A DNA stretch of 64,000 bases from Candidatus Limosilactobacillus intestinipullorum (GCA_019117185.1 DXAF01000048.1:1-64000), one strand, 5' to 3'; counted from the first letter of the stretch, positions 15,992-25,904 are shown. The notes: generated by a model not told the origin, from the letters alone. Program-made: numbers and translations.

Positions 15992-16783
15992 TTACTGATT
16001 TTCCTTGAGGAATCTATCCATTAACTGGTTAAACCGACCTGCCTGCTCGGCCATCACCACGTGGCCGGTCAGGTCGATCGCCTGGTGGGATACGTAAGCG
16101 GGATTGGCCGCTTGCATCACATCCGCAAACCGGCCGTCAAAATAGGGACTCTGGTTAGCGGTCACCAGTAGTAATGGCACCCCTGCCCCCGCAATTGCCG
16201 TGCGCCAATCCTTTTTGGCATGGTCATACAGGAGGGGCAGGTTCTCCGCCCGGACAAAGGGAAACATAGCCTTCTCCGGGGCCAGTTTGTCCAACACCTG
16301 TTTAGGTACCCCGTTGAGGGTTTCTCGGACGTTGCCATGTTCTTTTAATTTTAGGCGGTAAGAGGCCCGGGTAATGTCCATATAGCCATAGTGCCACTGC
16401 GGCGTATTGAGCATCTTGGGTGATTGGTCGACCGCAATCGCGCCCCGGAGCGAAAAGGTGGGGTACCGCTTTAGAAAACCGTAAATCTCCGCTGCCCCCA
16501 TCGAATGGCCAATCAGAACGGGTCGGTCAACCTTCAACCCCACCAGCAGTTCGTAAAGGTCATCAATCAACCGGTCGATTGAGTCTAGCTCCGGGGTGTG
16601 GCCCGACGCCCCATGGTTGCGTTGGTCATAAGTAATCACTTGGTAGCCTTGCTTGACCAACTCCGGTACCTGCAGACACCAAATCTGTTGGTAGCCACCA
16701 AAGCCGTGGATCAGGACCACCGGCTGGCCACTACCAGCCACCTGGTAGTTTAACCGAATACCATCACTCGTTTGCCAGTCCAT
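15992..16783 (-). CDS. Alpha/beta hydrolase fold protein
   Basis: A 263-residue single-domain hydrolase. The HGFGG oxyanion segment, the nucleophile elbow GHSMGA, and the late catalytic His in DLTGHVVMAEQ are in order; an Asp in the FDGRFADVM region could complete the triad. The family covers haloperoxidase-, esterase- and C-C-hydrolase-like enzymes. The ATG at 16783 overlaps the end of citXG by 20 bases, with AAGGAGG nine bases before, so it is translated from the tail of the citrate-lyase transcript. No known role in citrate breakdown. Confidence 0.85.
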   Translation of the reverse strand: MDWQTSDGIRLNYQVAGSGQPVVLIHGFGGYQQIWCLQVPELVKQGYQVITYDQRNHGASGHTPELDSIDRLIDDLYELLVGLKVDRPVLIGHSMGAAEIYGFLKRYPTFSLRGAIAVDQSPKMLNTPQWHYGYMDITRASYRLKLKEHGNVRETLNGVPKQVLDKLAPEKAMFPFVRAENLPLLYDHAKKDWRTAIAGAGVPLLLVTANQSPYFDGRFADVMQAANPAYVSHQAIDLTGHVVMAEQAGRFNQLMDRFLKENQ

Positions 16784-18191
16784 CAGCTAATTCCTCCTTC
16801 ACTATGGTCAAGAAAACCGTCAGGATTACCAGGTCAGCCGTGCCACCAAGGCTAAGGTGGCGGCGGGTAAACTCTTGCTCTAGGTCATTTAACAGCGCCC
16901 GTCCCGCAGCGGTGGTCACCCCACCAGCAGCCAGGCACTGGTCAACTTGTTGATCCTTCCACTTTAAAATGGCCGGGTCCCCCGCTCGTTTGATTAGGGT
17001 TGAATCCTCAGTGTGGCGGGCAAGGGCCAGCAGGGTCTGTACAATCCGGGTATTCCACGTCCCCGCGGTCTTTAACATCGTCGGCAATCCATACCGAAAG
17101 ACGGTCGGATAGCCGGCCTGGGCCTCCCCCCGGATTCCCGTTAAGCCATACTTGCGGTATTGCTGTTCACCAGCCGTCTCATTCGGTGCGGCCGGCTGCT
17201 GTTTTAAATCACCCTTAACCAGGTCAACTAACGCCGCCTTGACTACCGATTGTATGTCAGCCAAGTCAATACGACCCCGTTTGTGCCAACTGGCCGCTGT
17301 TGCCATTACTAGGACACCGAGGGAAAAGACGGCCCCCTTGTGGGTATTGACCCCCTTCGTAGCCACAAACATATCCTGCTCGGCCACCTTACCAAATTCG
17401 CGCAGTTCGTTAAATAGCAGTGGGTAGTCGGCCGTACTGGCGTGCATCCCTACTTCTGCCGCTTGGTAAAGATAGCGGTGAAGGGCAACGGAGCTATTGA
17501 TGAAGGTAAAGGCGTCCATGTCCGGATGAGCACCGTGTTCGACCGGGTCCACCAAACCAGGCTTAGGCCAGGCCATCACCTCATACAAGAGAGCCCGCTG
17601 GGCAAACTGGACCAGGCGGTCACTGACCACGGACTGGTGTGCCGTAGCCAACGCGCCCACGATCAGCTCATTAACCGCCGCCTGTAGTTTCGCTACCGAA
17701 TGGCGGCGGGACCGTCCGCACTCCTTAGCCGGCCGTCCACAGACAAAGCACCGCCGGGCTGGCTGACTAGAGTCCGCCCGGGAGAGGGGCCGGACCTGTT
17801 CCCCTTCTTTTACTAACACATCCAGGTCGAAGAGGCGGTTGCTGGCAGTGGCCTCCTCGAAAGCGGTCGTGGCTTTCTTAACCGTGGTCGCCGCCGCCTT
17901 GACCAGGTAGAAACGTTCGGGACCGGTACCCGCCTCAAGCCACTGGCCCTTTTGGTAAAAGGCAGTGCCCGCTTGTAACCACTGCTGTTCAAGTTGGTAA
18001 AGGCCCGCAACAAAGAACTCCTTGATGGCCGAGTTATTTTTGATGGGGCCGGGAATATTAAGTTTTGCCGCCACCACGGTCATTTCCGGGTAGTCCGCCA
18101 CCAGTCGGCGTTGGACAGCCGCCCGGTGGTCCTTATTGGCCAAAACGGCCGGAATATCTTGCTCTTTCCCACTGATAAAAATATTCTTCAT
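16764..18191 (-). CDS. citXG: CitXG fusion: citrate lyase prosthetic-group transferase and triphosphoribosyl-dephospho-CoA synthase
   Basis: A 475-residue fusion. Residues 1 to about 185 are CitX (KLNIPGPIKN; RLFDLDVLV; paired cysteines in CFVCGRPAKEC), which attaches the phosphoribosyl-dephospho-CoA group to the CitD acyl carrier. About 190-475 is CitG (MAWPKPGLVDPVEHGAH; GVNTHKGAVFSLG), which makes the group's precursor from ATP and dephospho-CoA. Fused CitXG proteins are known in other bacteria. The ATG at 18191 follows AAAAGGAG; longer frames upstream lack a ribosome site. A terminator separates it from citF, so its expression may be reduced or independent. Confidence 0.92.
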   Translation of the reverse strand: MKNIFISGKEQDIPAVLANKDHRAAVQRRLVADYPEMTVVAAKLNIPGPIKNNSAIKEFFVAGLYQLEQQWLQAGTAFYQKGQWLEAGTGPERFYLVKAAATTVKKATTAFEEATASNRLFDLDVLVKEGEQVRPLSRADSSQPARRCFVCGRPAKECGRSRRHSVAKLQAAVNELIVGALATAHQSVVSDRLVQFAQRALLYEVMAWPKPGLVDPVEHGAHPDMDAFTFINSSVALHRYLYQAAEVGMHASTADYPLLFNELREFGKVAEQDMFVATKGVNTHKGAVFSLGVLVMATAASWHKRGRIDLADIQSVVKAALVDLVKGDLKQQPAAPNETAGEQQYRKYGLTGIRGEAQAGYPTVFRYGLPTMLKTAGTWNTRIVQTLLALARHTEDSTLIKRAGDPAILKWKDQQVDQCLAAGGVTTAAGRALLNDLEQEFTRRHLSLGGTADLVILTVFLTIVKEELADGLANE

Positions 18192-18230
18192 CGTCGAACT
18201 CCTTTTCAAAAATACTACCACCATTATGTA

Positions 18231-18265
18231 TAAAAAAGGTCGGGGAATTTTTCTCCAACCTTTTT
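18231..18265 (-). terminator. Terminator between citF and citXG
   Basis: On the minus strand AAAAAGGTTGGAGAA pairs with TTCCCCGACCTTTTTT, ending in a T-tract. It would uncouple the five structural genes from citXG, fitting the lower need for the maturation enzyme. Confidence 0.75.
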
Positions 18266-18290
18266 CTCTTGCACTATGTGTCTGAAAATA

Positions 18291-19829
18291 TTAGTCCTTA
18301 ATTTGCTTTACTTCGTCGATCAGGGTACCGTCACGGTATTCAACGAGGGCCACGGTCCGGTCGGTGTATTCAATCGGCTTTGGCTTACCAACGATCCCTT
18401 CGGCCCGCTTTTGCAGTTCGTCAATTGAAACCAGCGGAATGCTTGGGGCCTTCTTGAAGGCTTCAATCAGGTCCTTGCGGGCTGGGTTAACAGCAACCCC
18501 AACTTCAGTAACCAGGACATCGATGGATGAACCTGGCGTCGTGATGGAGTTAACGGCTGGAACAACCGTTGCAATCCGGCCACGGGTCAGTGGTGCAGAA
18601 ATAATCGTCATCTTAGCAGTACCAGCATCTTGGTGACCACCAACGGCACCACGGATCACACCGTTGGAACCAGTCAAAACGTTAACGTTGAAGTCCGTGT
18701 CGATTTCCAAAGCGGACAGGATGGCGATGTCTAATTGGTCCACCATGGCACCCTTGTTATCAGGGTCAGCGTACCATGAACCGTCGATTTCGGTTTGGCC
18801 AGGGTTGGACTTCATGCTGGAAGCGGCACCCTTATCAAAGTCTTGCACATCCATGACCTTCTTAACCAGGCCTTCTTCAAGGAGCTTAACGATTGGTGAA
18901 GTCGTCCCACCACAAGTGAAGGAAGCCTTGATGTCGTTATCTAACATGGATTGACGCAGGAAACGGGTAACGGCCAGTGAAGCACCACCAGTACCAGTCT
19001 GGAAGGAGAAGTTATTCTTGAAGTATGGTGAATTAACAATAACGTCGTTAACCATCTTAGCAATCTTCAATTCCTTTGGGTCCTTGGTAAACCGGGTTGC
19101 ACCACTACCGATCCGGTCGGGGTCACCGACCTTGTCAACCTTAACCACGTAATCGACTTGGGTCTGCTTAATGGAAGCTGGCGTGTTCGGGTAGTCAACA
19201 ATGGTATCAGTCAGCAGAACCACCTTGTTGGCGTATTGGGCATCAACCAGGGCATAGCCGAGGGAACCAAGGGCGGATTCACCTTCCATCCCGTTGGCGT
19301 TCCCCATCCGGTCGGCGTTTGGCACACCTAGGAAGGCCACATCAATCTTAATGTTGCCGTTTTCGATGGAACGAGCACGGTTACCGTGGGAACGGAAGAT
19401 TACCGGGTTCTTCAATAAACCGTGTGATACGGCTTCACCCAGGCTGCCCCGCATCCCAGAACTGGTGATGTTGGTAATGGTTCCGGCCTTGATAGCTTCG
19501 ATAACCTTATCGTTCATAACCCCAGTCAGAGAAGATGGGGCCAGGGTTAAGTCCTTGTAACCCATCTTGATGATCTTGTCCATCACCATGTTGAAGACAT
19601 AGTCCCCGTTACGGAAGTGGTGGTGGAAGGAGATGGTCATACCGTCCTTCAGGTTGTCCTTAATTACTTGGTCCAAGGAGTCAACCAGCTTATCGTCACC
19701 CTTAGTAACCCGGACATCGTGGCCCGTGTAGTGAACAGTTGGGTGGCCGATTTCAGTAGTTTCGAATGGCTTGTAGTTAGTTGAGTTTAAAATTTCGTCT
19801 GAGATTTCACGACCGACATTATTTTTCAA
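18291..19829 (-). CDS. citF: Citrate lyase alpha subunit (citrate:acetyl-ACP transferase)
   Basis: Subunit that transfers the acetyl-ACP thioester to citrate, giving citryl-ACP and acetate. About 512 residues, normal for CitF, with colinear family motifs ([51 protein letters not shown]). I start at the TTG of 19829, nine bases after GGAGG; upstream ATG and GTG codons lie in or before the ribosome site. The start overlaps the end of citE by 11 bases, so translation is coupled. Cytoplasmic. Confidence 0.93.
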   Translation of the reverse strand: MKNNVGREISDEILNSTNYKPFETTEIGHPTVHYTGHDVRVTKGDDKLVDSLDQVIKDNLKDGMTISFHHHFRNGDYVFNMVMDKIIKMGYKDLTLAPSSLTGVMNDKVIEAIKAGTITNITSSGMRGSLGEAVSHGLLKNPVIFRSHGNRARSIENGNIKIDVAFLGVPNADRMGNANGMEGESALGSLGYALVDAQYANKVVLLTDTIVDYPNTPASIKQTQVDYVVKVDKVGDPDRIGSGATRFTKDPKELKIAKMVNDVIVNSPYFKNNFSFQTGTGGASLAVTRFLRQSMLDNDIKASFTCGGTTSPIVKLLEEGLVKKVMDVQDFDKGAASSMKSNPGQTEIDGSWYADPDNKGAMVDQLDIAILSALEIDTDFNVNVLTGSNGVIRGAVGGHQDAGTAKMTIISAPLTRGRIATVVPAVNSITTPGSSIDVLVTEVGVAVNPARKDLIEAFKKAPSIPLVSIDELQKRAEGIVGKPKPIEYTDRTVALVEYRDGTLIDEVKQIKD

Positions 19830-20724
19830 TGTATTCACCCTCCTCATTAATCAGGTTGGAAGCCTTGGCTAAGCGGATTACCCGTTGTGCACGCAATACA
19901 ACTGGGCGGTCAACCATTTGACCATTCATGGAAATAACACCAGAACCCTTTTGGTGTGCTTCTTCGATCGCTGCTTCAACGTCCAAGGCGTTTTCAATTT
20001 CCTTCTTGGTTGGCTCGTAAACCTTGTTAACCCAGTCAATTTGCCGTGGGTTAACCAGTGACTTACCATCAAAGCCAAGTTCGTGGATGTGTTCAGTTTC
20101 CCGTTGGAAGCCTTCAACGTCATTCATGTTGGTGAAGACAGTATCGAAGGCCGCAATCCCAGCGGCACGAGCAGCATGAAGGATCATGTTACGGGCAAAT
20201 TCAAGTTCAGCACCATCTGGGTAACGGTGAGTCTTCATGTCAGTAGTGTAGTCTTCGGCAGAGAGGGCTAAACCAATCATCCGGTCAGTACTTGCGGCGA
20301 TTTCAGGGGCATTCAAAACCCCCTTAGCACTTTCAATTGCGGCCATTACGTGGGTAGAACCGGGTTCACGGCCAAACTTCTTTTCTGCTTCTTCAACGAC
20401 CTTCACTAAGTCGAGCATCATCTGAGCAGATTCAACCTTCGGCAAACGAACAACTTCAATGCCGGCCTTAACCATGGCATAAACATCGTTCTTGAAGTAT
20501 GGCGTGTCAATCCCGTTGACCCGGACAACTAATTCAGAGTCACCGTAGTCTTGGGTTTGTAAAGCTTCGTAAACCAGCATCCGTGCGGCATCCTTTTCTG
20601 ACATGGAAACAGAGTCTTCCAGGTCAAACATAATGGAGTCAGCACCGTAGATACCAGCATCCTTAACCATTCCGGCGTTGTTACCCGGAACAAACATCAT
20701 GGTCCGACGTAAACGTTCTTCCAT
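19819..20724 (-). CDS. citE: Citrate lyase beta subunit (citryl-ACP lyase)
   Basis: Subunit that splits citryl-ACP into oxaloacetate and acetyl-ACP. The 301-residue HpcH/HpaI-fold protein shows the start [19 protein letters not shown], the metal-binding MFDLEDSVS, and the [10 protein letters not shown] and [12 protein letters not shown] segments. The ATG at 20724 follows GGGAGG and lies 2 bases after the citD stop. Part of the operon citM-citC-citD-citE-citF. Confidence 0.95.
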   Translation of the reverse strand: MEERLRRTMMFVPGNNAGMVKDAGIYGADSIMFDLEDSVSMSEKDAARMLVYEALQTQDYGDSELVVRVNGIDTPYFKNDVYAMVKAGIEVVRLPKVESAQMMLDLVKVVEEAEKKFGREPGSTHVMAAIESAKGVLNAPEIAASTDRMIGLALSAEDYTTDMKTHRYPDGAELEFARNMILHAARAAGIAAFDTVFTNMNDVEGFQRETEHIHELGFDGKSLVNPRQIDWVNKVYEPTKKEIENALDVEAAIEEAHQKGSGVISMNGQMVDRPVVLRAQRVIRLAKASNLINEEGEYIEK

Positions 20725-20726
20725 TA

Positions 20727-21020
20727 TTAAAATACCTCCCAGTCTGGTTGATCAGTAGTTTCCAGAGCCCGTTGAGCAGCAGCCATGGTCCGTGCTTTAA
20801 CAACACAGTCCAAAGCCCCCTTGTCAACGGCCTTAACGTTGGCATTGTCAACCCCGTAGGCTGCCAAAGTATCAGTGATCACCTTGCGGATTTGGTCACC
20901 GTAGAGTTCTTCGACTGAGGAATCAAGGTCGATATTAATACCATTGTCACCCTTGCTCAGGGTAATTTGGATATCGGATGATTCCAGAGTTCCTGCTAAT
21001 GCAGTCTTCTTAATATCCAT
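20727..21020 (-). CDS. citD: Citrate lyase gamma subunit (acyl carrier protein)
   Basis: Acyl carrier of the lyase, 97 residues. Ser14 in AGTLESSDI is the expected attachment point of the phosphoribosyl-dephospho-CoA arm, at the same position as in E. coli CitD. The conserved KGALDC motif is present. It overlaps the end of citC by one base and is followed by citE after two bases, so expression is tightly coupled. Confidence 0.95.
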   Translation of the reverse strand: MDIKKTALAGTLESSDIQITLSKGDNGINIDLDSSVEELYGDQIRKVITDTLAAYGVDNANVKAVDKGALDCVVKARTMAAAQRALETTDQPDWEVF

Positions 21021-22063
21021 TATTCTAAACTTCCTTCCTTAATGCGTGCTCTGAGATCAGACCAGTTATCTTGAATAAATGAGAGCGTCGTTTGTGGAAC
21101 GTAATTTTGCACCACCGCTAATTCATCATTAGCAATCGCTGCTCGTACCTTCGTTGCCGAAATCACGTCATCAGCCGCGTTACTGGCGCGGTCAACGATC
21201 TTAACCTCAACATCAGGTGGTAGAACCCTAGTTAATTCTTGGTTGTAAATATCAGTTGTTTTTGAAAATGGCTCGCTCCCCACGTACCGCCGGGTAATGT
21301 GGAGCGGCTGGGCGACCTGTTGCTTAAACAGTTGGGCATCAAGGGCCGCCTGAAAATGGGCAACGTCTTGGTTATCCTTTAAGAAGTAGGCCGGGAAGGT
21401 CGCGTAGGAAACCATGTAGTTATCACCCGGCACCACCGTGACGTTGGCCAGGTCACGACACCCGCCTTTAACCAGCTGAAAGCGTTCGGCAAAGGTAAAG
21501 AGGGATACTTCCTGACTAACTACGAAAACGTAAACGTGGTCGTTTTCCTCGCTTGCCCGTTCAACTAAGTAGCGGTGACCGTTGGTAAAGGGGTTAGCGT
21601 TCATCACAATCCCAGCAATCCGGCTGTTAGCCTGGTCACTAAAGTGGGGGAGGCCCTTGATGTAGTCGTGAACATCTGGGGTACCGGCTTCTAAGATTGC
21701 GCCATCGGCTACCTGGGCCAAAACGTGGAAGCCAACATAGCCAAAACTTTGTACATACTGAGGTTTGGTAAAGACAAAGAGGTGGAAACGTCCCATCGTG
21801 GCGGCTTCGTTGACTAACTTACTGACCAGCTGGTTGAAAGTTTCACCATGCCCCTTAACCCTTGAGCACACCGCAATGTACTTCAAGACGTTGCCGGCGA
21901 TTGAACCAGTGGCCATGATTTCACCATCGTCCTCCCAGACGAAGGTCCGTTCCACCTGGCTGGTCTCCTTAGGTGAAAACTCGGTAATTCCAGTTTTCTC
22001 CAGGAACTTTCGCCACTTGTTAAAATTGCGTTTGATATGGATGTTGATCTCACGAACTTCCAT
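21020..22063 (-). CDS. citC: [Citrate (pro-3S)-lyase] ligase
   Basis: Ligase that uses ATP and acetate to acetylate the thiol of the lyase prosthetic group and so activates the enzyme. 347 residues: an N-terminal GNAT-like region (about 1-120; DGEIMATGSIAG) and a C-terminal nucleotidyltransferase domain with IVMNANPFTNGHRYLVE (the HxGH-like motif) and a late ISATKVR. The ATG at 22063 has GGAGG seven bases upstream; a TTG directly before it is not needed. Second gene of the operon, after citM. Confidence 0.93.
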   Translation of the reverse strand: MEVREINIHIKRNFNKWRKFLEKTGITEFSPKETSQVERTFVWEDDGEIMATGSIAGNVLKYIAVCSRVKGHGETFNQLVSKLVNEAATMGRFHLFVFTKPQYVQSFGYVGFHVLAQVADGAILEAGTPDVHDYIKGLPHFSDQANSRIAGIVMNANPFTNGHRYLVERASEENDHVYVFVVSQEVSLFTFAERFQLVKGGCRDLANVTVVPGDNYMVSYATFPAYFLKDNQDVAHFQAALDAQLFKQQVAQPLHITRRYVGSEPFSKTTDIYNQELTRVLPPDVEVKIVDRASNAADDVISATKVRAAIANDELAVVQNYVPQTTLSFIQDNWSDLRARIKEGSLE

Positions 22064-22085
22064 CAACGCCCCTCCTCGTTTTTAA

Positions 22086-23234
22086 TTACTTACTTGCCGC
22101 GTAGTCCTTAACCGCTTGGGCAACGGTATCCACCACACCCTCGTCAAAGACGCCGGGGACGAAGCGGGCAGTCGTTGGTTCAGGAACTAAGCTGGCGATT
22201 TCCTTGGCAATCGCCGTTTCCAGGCCAAAATCCACCTTGTTCAGGTCGGTCGCCAAAAGGCCCTTGTAAAGGCCTGGGAAGACTAAGATATTGTTAACCT
22301 GGTTCGGGTACTGGCTCGAACCGGTAGCCATGATCTTAACCCCCGCCGCATGCGCCACTTGAGGGTCAATCTCGGGCTTCGGGTTGGCCAAAGCGAAGAT
22401 GATTGGATTATCAGCCATCATCTTAACCTGGTCAGCGCTTAAGACATCCGCGTCGGAAAGGCCGATGAAGACGTCCCGACCACTAACTGCTTCGTCGAGG
22501 TTTGCATAGGCAGTTTGATCGCTGCTTTGCTTAACCAGGTCGGTTTGATAGTGGTTATATTCCTTACTGTCAGCGTGTACCGGGCCGTTAATGTCAACGA
22601 AGGTAATGTTCTTGATACCAGCGGCAAAGAGTAAGCGGGCGGTGGCAACACCAGAGGCACCAACACCATTGATGACCACTTTTAAGTCGGTCAACTGCTT
22701 ACCAGCCACCTTAGCCGCGTTAATCAAGCCAGCCAGGACCACGATCGCCGTCCCTTCTTGGTCATCATGGTAAACCGGGATATTGACTTCCTTAGCCAAC
22801 TTTTCCTCAATTTCAAAGCAACGGGGTGCTGCAATATCTTCGAGGTGGAAACCGGCAAAGGATTCCTGCATGTTCTTTAAAGTTGTAACCACTTCATCGG
22901 GGGAAACTTGCTCCACCGTTAACGGGATGGCGTTAACACCGGACAGGTCCTTGTATAAAAGGGCCTTCCCTTCAACAATTGGCAAGCCACCGGCCGGGCC
23001 AATGTTACCAAGACCCAGGACCGCTGAGCCATCAGTAACCAGGGCTACCAGTTTCCCGCTCATCGTGTACTTATCCTTTAATTCGGGGTAACGTTCGATC
23101 AGCTTAGAGATGACGGCCACGCCTGGCGTGTAGGCTTCCCCTAGTTCCTTCTTATTGTGAACCGCAAATTCGGGTGAAATTGCCAACACACCACGGTGCT
23201 TAGCATGCAGTGACAGTAATTCTTCATCCTCCAT
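22086..23234 (-). CDS. citM: CitM, malic-enzyme-type oxaloacetate decarboxylase
   Basis: A 382-residue short malic enzyme. It carries the substrate/metal part (VTDGSAVLGLGNIGP, YHDDQEGTAIV) and a Rossmann NAD domain (INGVGASGVATARLL). In lactic acid bacteria the malic enzyme encoded in front of citCDEF acts as a soluble oxaloacetate decarboxylase giving pyruvate; malic activity is possible as well. Position as first gene of the cit operon supports the decarboxylase role. The ATG at 23234 has GGAGG eight bases upstream. Control by CitI from the divergent gene is expected. Confidence 0.9.
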   Translation of the reverse strand: MEDEELLSLHAKHRGVLAISPEFAVHNKKELGEAYTPGVAVISKLIERYPELKDKYTMSGKLVALVTDGSAVLGLGNIGPAGGLPIVEGKALLYKDLSGVNAIPLTVEQVSPDEVVTTLKNMQESFAGFHLEDIAAPRCFEIEEKLAKEVNIPVYHDDQEGTAIVVLAGLINAAKVAGKQLTDLKVVINGVGASGVATARLLFAAGIKNITFVDINGPVHADSKEYNHYQTDLVKQSSDQTAYANLDEAVSGRDVFIGLSDADVLSADQVKMMADNPIIFALANPKPEIDPQVAHAAGVKIMATGSSQYPNQVNNILVFPGLYKGLLATDLNKVDFGLETAIAKEIASLVPEPTTARFVPGVFDEGVVDTVAQAVKDYAASK

Positions 23235-23267
23235 TTATCCATCCTCCAATCACTACTACCATCTTAC

Positions 23268-23286
23268 AATATTTTTTAAATATTGC
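23268..23286. promoter_or_regulatory. Probable CitI operator 1
   Basis: A 19-base AT-rich inverted repeat, CAATATTT/AAATATTG around TTT, in the citM-citI gap. On the minus strand it overlaps a promoter candidate TTGCAA-16-TAAGAT for citM. CitI-type regulators are known to bind AT-rich operators in this position. Confidence 0.55.
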
Positions 23287-23299
23287 AAATAAACGCGGC

Positions 23300-23322
23300 A
23301 ATTTTTAAATATTTAAAATTGT
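23300..23322. promoter_or_regulatory. Probable CitI operator 2
   Basis: A 23-base AT-rich inverted repeat with arms CAATTTT and AAAATTG. It lies just upstream of the citI -10 box TATAAT (23340-23345). Almost the same string recurs at 36673-36697 before acnA. Confidence 0.55.
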
Positions 23323-23379
23323 AACTAGTAGAAAATGCTATAATCGAGAATAAATAACCGAAAAGTAGGTGAACATTTC

Positions 23380-24327
23380 ATGGATGCAGAACATACCCAA
23401 TTATTGGCGGACCTCGCTCAGGACTACTACCTCAGCAAAATGGCGATCAGTGATATCTCCAAGAAGTACCACCTCAGTCGCTACCTCATTATGAAATACC
23501 TTGATGAGGCCCTTGCTTCCGGAGTGGTCAGCATTAACATCCATACTAACTACGACCGGAATGCCAAGCTCGAACAGGCTTTAAAACAACAATTTAAGAT
23601 TAAAAACCTGTTTGTCATCAAGGACCCTAGTAACCCCTTAGACCGGGACGAAATTATCGCAACCTTCGCCGCTAACCAGGTGCAGTCGCTAATCAGCAAC
23701 TGCCAAGTCGTTGGCCTCACCTGGGGAGAAACGATCTACACCATGCTCGACCACTTTAACAAGCAGACCGCTAGTAAGTTAACCTTCACCCAGTTCATGG
23801 GCGAAAACATGAAGTACCACTCGTCCGCCGCCTCGATGCGGATGGTCCAAAAGGCCGCCGCCAGATACGACGTCCCCTACCGGACGATCCCGGGACCCTT
23901 ATACGTCTTAAATGACCAAGCCCGGCAGACCCTGTACCACGAGCCCGCCTTCACGGCTGCGTTTGCCGCGGCCAAGCGGATGGACCTAATCGTCTGCGGT
24001 TTGGGGACGCTCCAGTCAATCAACAGTATCCCCGCCTGGCATGACCATATCCAGGAGATTTTCCCCGGCGTCGACCTCCGGCAGATTGCCGGGATGGCAT
24101 TTGGCCGGCCCTTCGATATCAATGGACACTTCCTGGTCGCCCCAGAAAACGATAAAACCCTGTCAATCGCCTTGCCAACCATCGAACAGGTTCCCCGGCG
24201 GGTGGCAATTGTCCAGCGTAAGTCCAAATTTCAAGCGGCCATGGGCGCACTTGAAGGTCAGCTCTTTACAGACATGATCCTGACCGAATCGGTTGCCCTG
24301 CGGATTACAGAAGCGTTTGGAATTTAA
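23380..24327 (+). CDS. citI: CitI, SorC/DeoR-type regulator of citrate genes
   Basis: A 315-residue SorC-family regulator: an N-terminal helix-turn-helix (about 15-45; ISDISKKYHLSRYLIMKYLDEA) and a sugar-phosphate-isomerase-like effector domain (VVGLTWGETIY, LIVCGLGTL). In Weissella and Leuconostoc the CitI protein activates the divergent citMCDEFG genes in the presence of citrate. Here it is divergent from citM with two AT-rich palindromes between. The start at 23380 has only a weak AGGTGAA site. Ends at a strong terminator. Confidence 0.9.
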   Translation: MDAEHTQLLADLAQDYYLSKMAISDISKKYHLSRYLIMKYLDEALASGVVSINIHTNYDRNAKLEQALKQQFKIKNLFVIKDPSNPLDRDEIIATFAANQVQSLISNCQVVGLTWGETIYTMLDHFNKQTASKLTFTQFMGENMKYHSSAASMRMVQKAAARYDVPYRTIPGPLYVLNDQARQTLYHEPAFTAAFAAAKRMDLIVCGLGTLQSINSIPAWHDHIQEIFPGVDLRQIAGMAFGRPFDINGHFLVAPENDKTLSIALPTIEQVPRRVAIVQRKSKFQAAMGALEGQLFTDMILTESVALRITEAFGI

Positions 24328-24363
24328 GTGGCGCCAGGATCAAATTAAAACATTTAAACGCTA

Positions 24364-24410
24364 ACGTGGCTGGTGAAAAACTAAAGAGGTTTTTCCCAGC
24401 CACGTTTTTT
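24364..24410. terminator. Terminator between citI and citT
   Basis: ACGTGGCTGG and CCAGCCACGT with inner GAAAAAC/GTTTTTC form a long stem, followed by TTTTTT on the plus strand. It ends citI and may also act for the convergent citT operon. Confidence 0.85.
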
Positions 24411-24482
24411 AATTACTACTGGAAAACAACCTAATAAATTAATTTCATTCAGTAGCAAACAGCTTATTTAAGTTAATACATC

Positions 24483-25904
24483 TTACCAAAGGCCGATCAT
24501 CTTCATCCATAGTGAACCGATAATTCCGTAAACTAAGAGGTAGAAAATCCCCATTACGAAGTTCATCTTCCACCATTCGGATTGGGTAACGTAACCTGAA
24601 GATGACAGAACGGAAGCTGGCCCGTTGGCGTAGTGAGTCGTTGAACTCATGAATGCCGACGTGAAGGCCAACAGCATTGCGGCTAACATCGCCGGTGCCC
24701 CGGCAGCAATGGCAACTGAAACGAATGCTGCATACATAGCAGTAACGTGGGCCGTTGCACTAGCAAAGAAGTAGTGCGCGTAGAAGTAAACGACCATCAG
24801 GACAACCATTACCCAGATCCAGCTGATACCGTGCAATGCGGAACCAATGGAGCCAGAGAACCACTTGATAAAGCCTAATTCAGACAGTTGGTTAGCCATG
24901 TAAACCAGTACGGATAACCAAATCAACACGTTCCAAGCACCGGTTTCCTTTAGGATATCCTTGGTTTCCAGCACACCCGTAATCAACAGAAGGGCGATTG
25001 CCAAGAAGGCCACAAAGGTTGCGTCAATTGCCGGAACAAAACTCGTTAACATCCACAAAATCAGCGTCAGGATGAAGATCAGGCCCATCAGCTTTTCAGA
25101 CAGCTTCATTGAACCCATGTCCTTCAATTCCTTGTCAGCCCATTCCTTGGCGTTTGGCGTTTCCTTGATTTCCGGTGGGTACATCTTGTAGATGATGTAC
25201 GGCGTCGCAATCAGACAGATTACACTTGGCAAGACACCGGCAACGAACCAGCCCAACCAGGTAATGTTAATGTGGAGCGTCTTAGCCAAGGCCACGATAA
25301 CCAGGTTTGGCGCCATGGCAGTCATGAAGGTTGCGGACGTGATCAAGTTACTGTGGAATTCGGAGAAGACTAAGAAAGAACCAATCTTTTTCCGGGTTCC
25401 CTTCTTCGGGTCTGACCCGTAAGTTTCCGCCAGTGACTTAACGATTGGGTAAACAACCCCACCGGCACGGGCGGTGTTACTTGGGATCGCTGGTGAAGTA
25501 ACCAGGTCGATCCCCATGATTGAGTAAGCCAACCCTAAGCTCCGGTGACCGAAGTTACGGACGAAGACCAGGGCGATCCGCCGCCCCAAGCCGGTCTTAA
25601 TGAAGCCCCGGGAAAGCATGAAGGCCATCGCAATCAACCAAGCAGAGGAGTTACTGAACGCCGTCAGTGCTTGCTTCATTGGTGACAGACCCACTAGGAC
25701 CATTACCGTGAACCCAACTAGGGTTGTCCCGGCAATCGGTAGGGGTTGCGTGATACATCCAACAATCGTGGCTACAAAAATGGCAAACATGTGCCAAGCG
25801 GCGAGGGAAACACCGTCTGGCCGAACTGGGCCACAGAACCACAGAATTAATCCAATAACGAGTGGCCAGGCCCAGGCCTTAGCCTTGAATTTTGCTAATT
25901 CCAT
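24483..25904 (-). CDS. citT: DASS-family di/tricarboxylate antiporter (CitT/TtdT type)
   Basis: A 473-residue membrane protein of the divalent anion symporter (SLC13/DASS) family with about 12 hydrophobic segments. The two hairpin motifs are visible: IPSNTARAGG (SNT) and FMSSTTHYANGP (second ST-x-HYA). Enteric relatives CitT and TtdT exchange citrate or tartrate for succinate. As last gene of the fumC-frdA-mdh operon it would import citrate, tartrate, malate or fumarate while exporting succinate. The ATG at 25904 follows a weak AAGAAAGAGAAAAG site. Exact substrate cannot be decided. Confidence 0.88.
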   Translation of the reverse strand: MELAKFKAKAWAWPLVIGLILWFCGPVRPDGVSLAAWHMFAIFVATIVGCITQPLPIAGTTLVGFTVMVLVGLSPMKQALTAFSNSSAWLIAMAFMLSRGFIKTGLGRRIALVFVRNFGHRSLGLAYSIMGIDLVTSPAIPSNTARAGGVVYPIVKSLAETYGSDPKKGTRKKIGSFLVFSEFHSNLITSATFMTAMAPNLVIVALAKTLHINITWLGWFVAGVLPSVICLIATPYIIYKMYPPEIKETPNAKEWADKELKDMGSMKLSEKLMGLIFILTLILWMLTSFVPAIDATFVAFLAIALLLITGVLETKDILKETGAWNVLIWLSVLVYMANQLSELGFIKWFSGSIGSALHGISWIWVMVVLMVVYFYAHYFFASATAHVTAMYAAFVSVAIAAGAPAMLAAMLLAFTSAFMSSTTHYANGPASVLSSSGYVTQSEWWKMNFVMGIFYLLVYGIIGSLWMKMIGLW

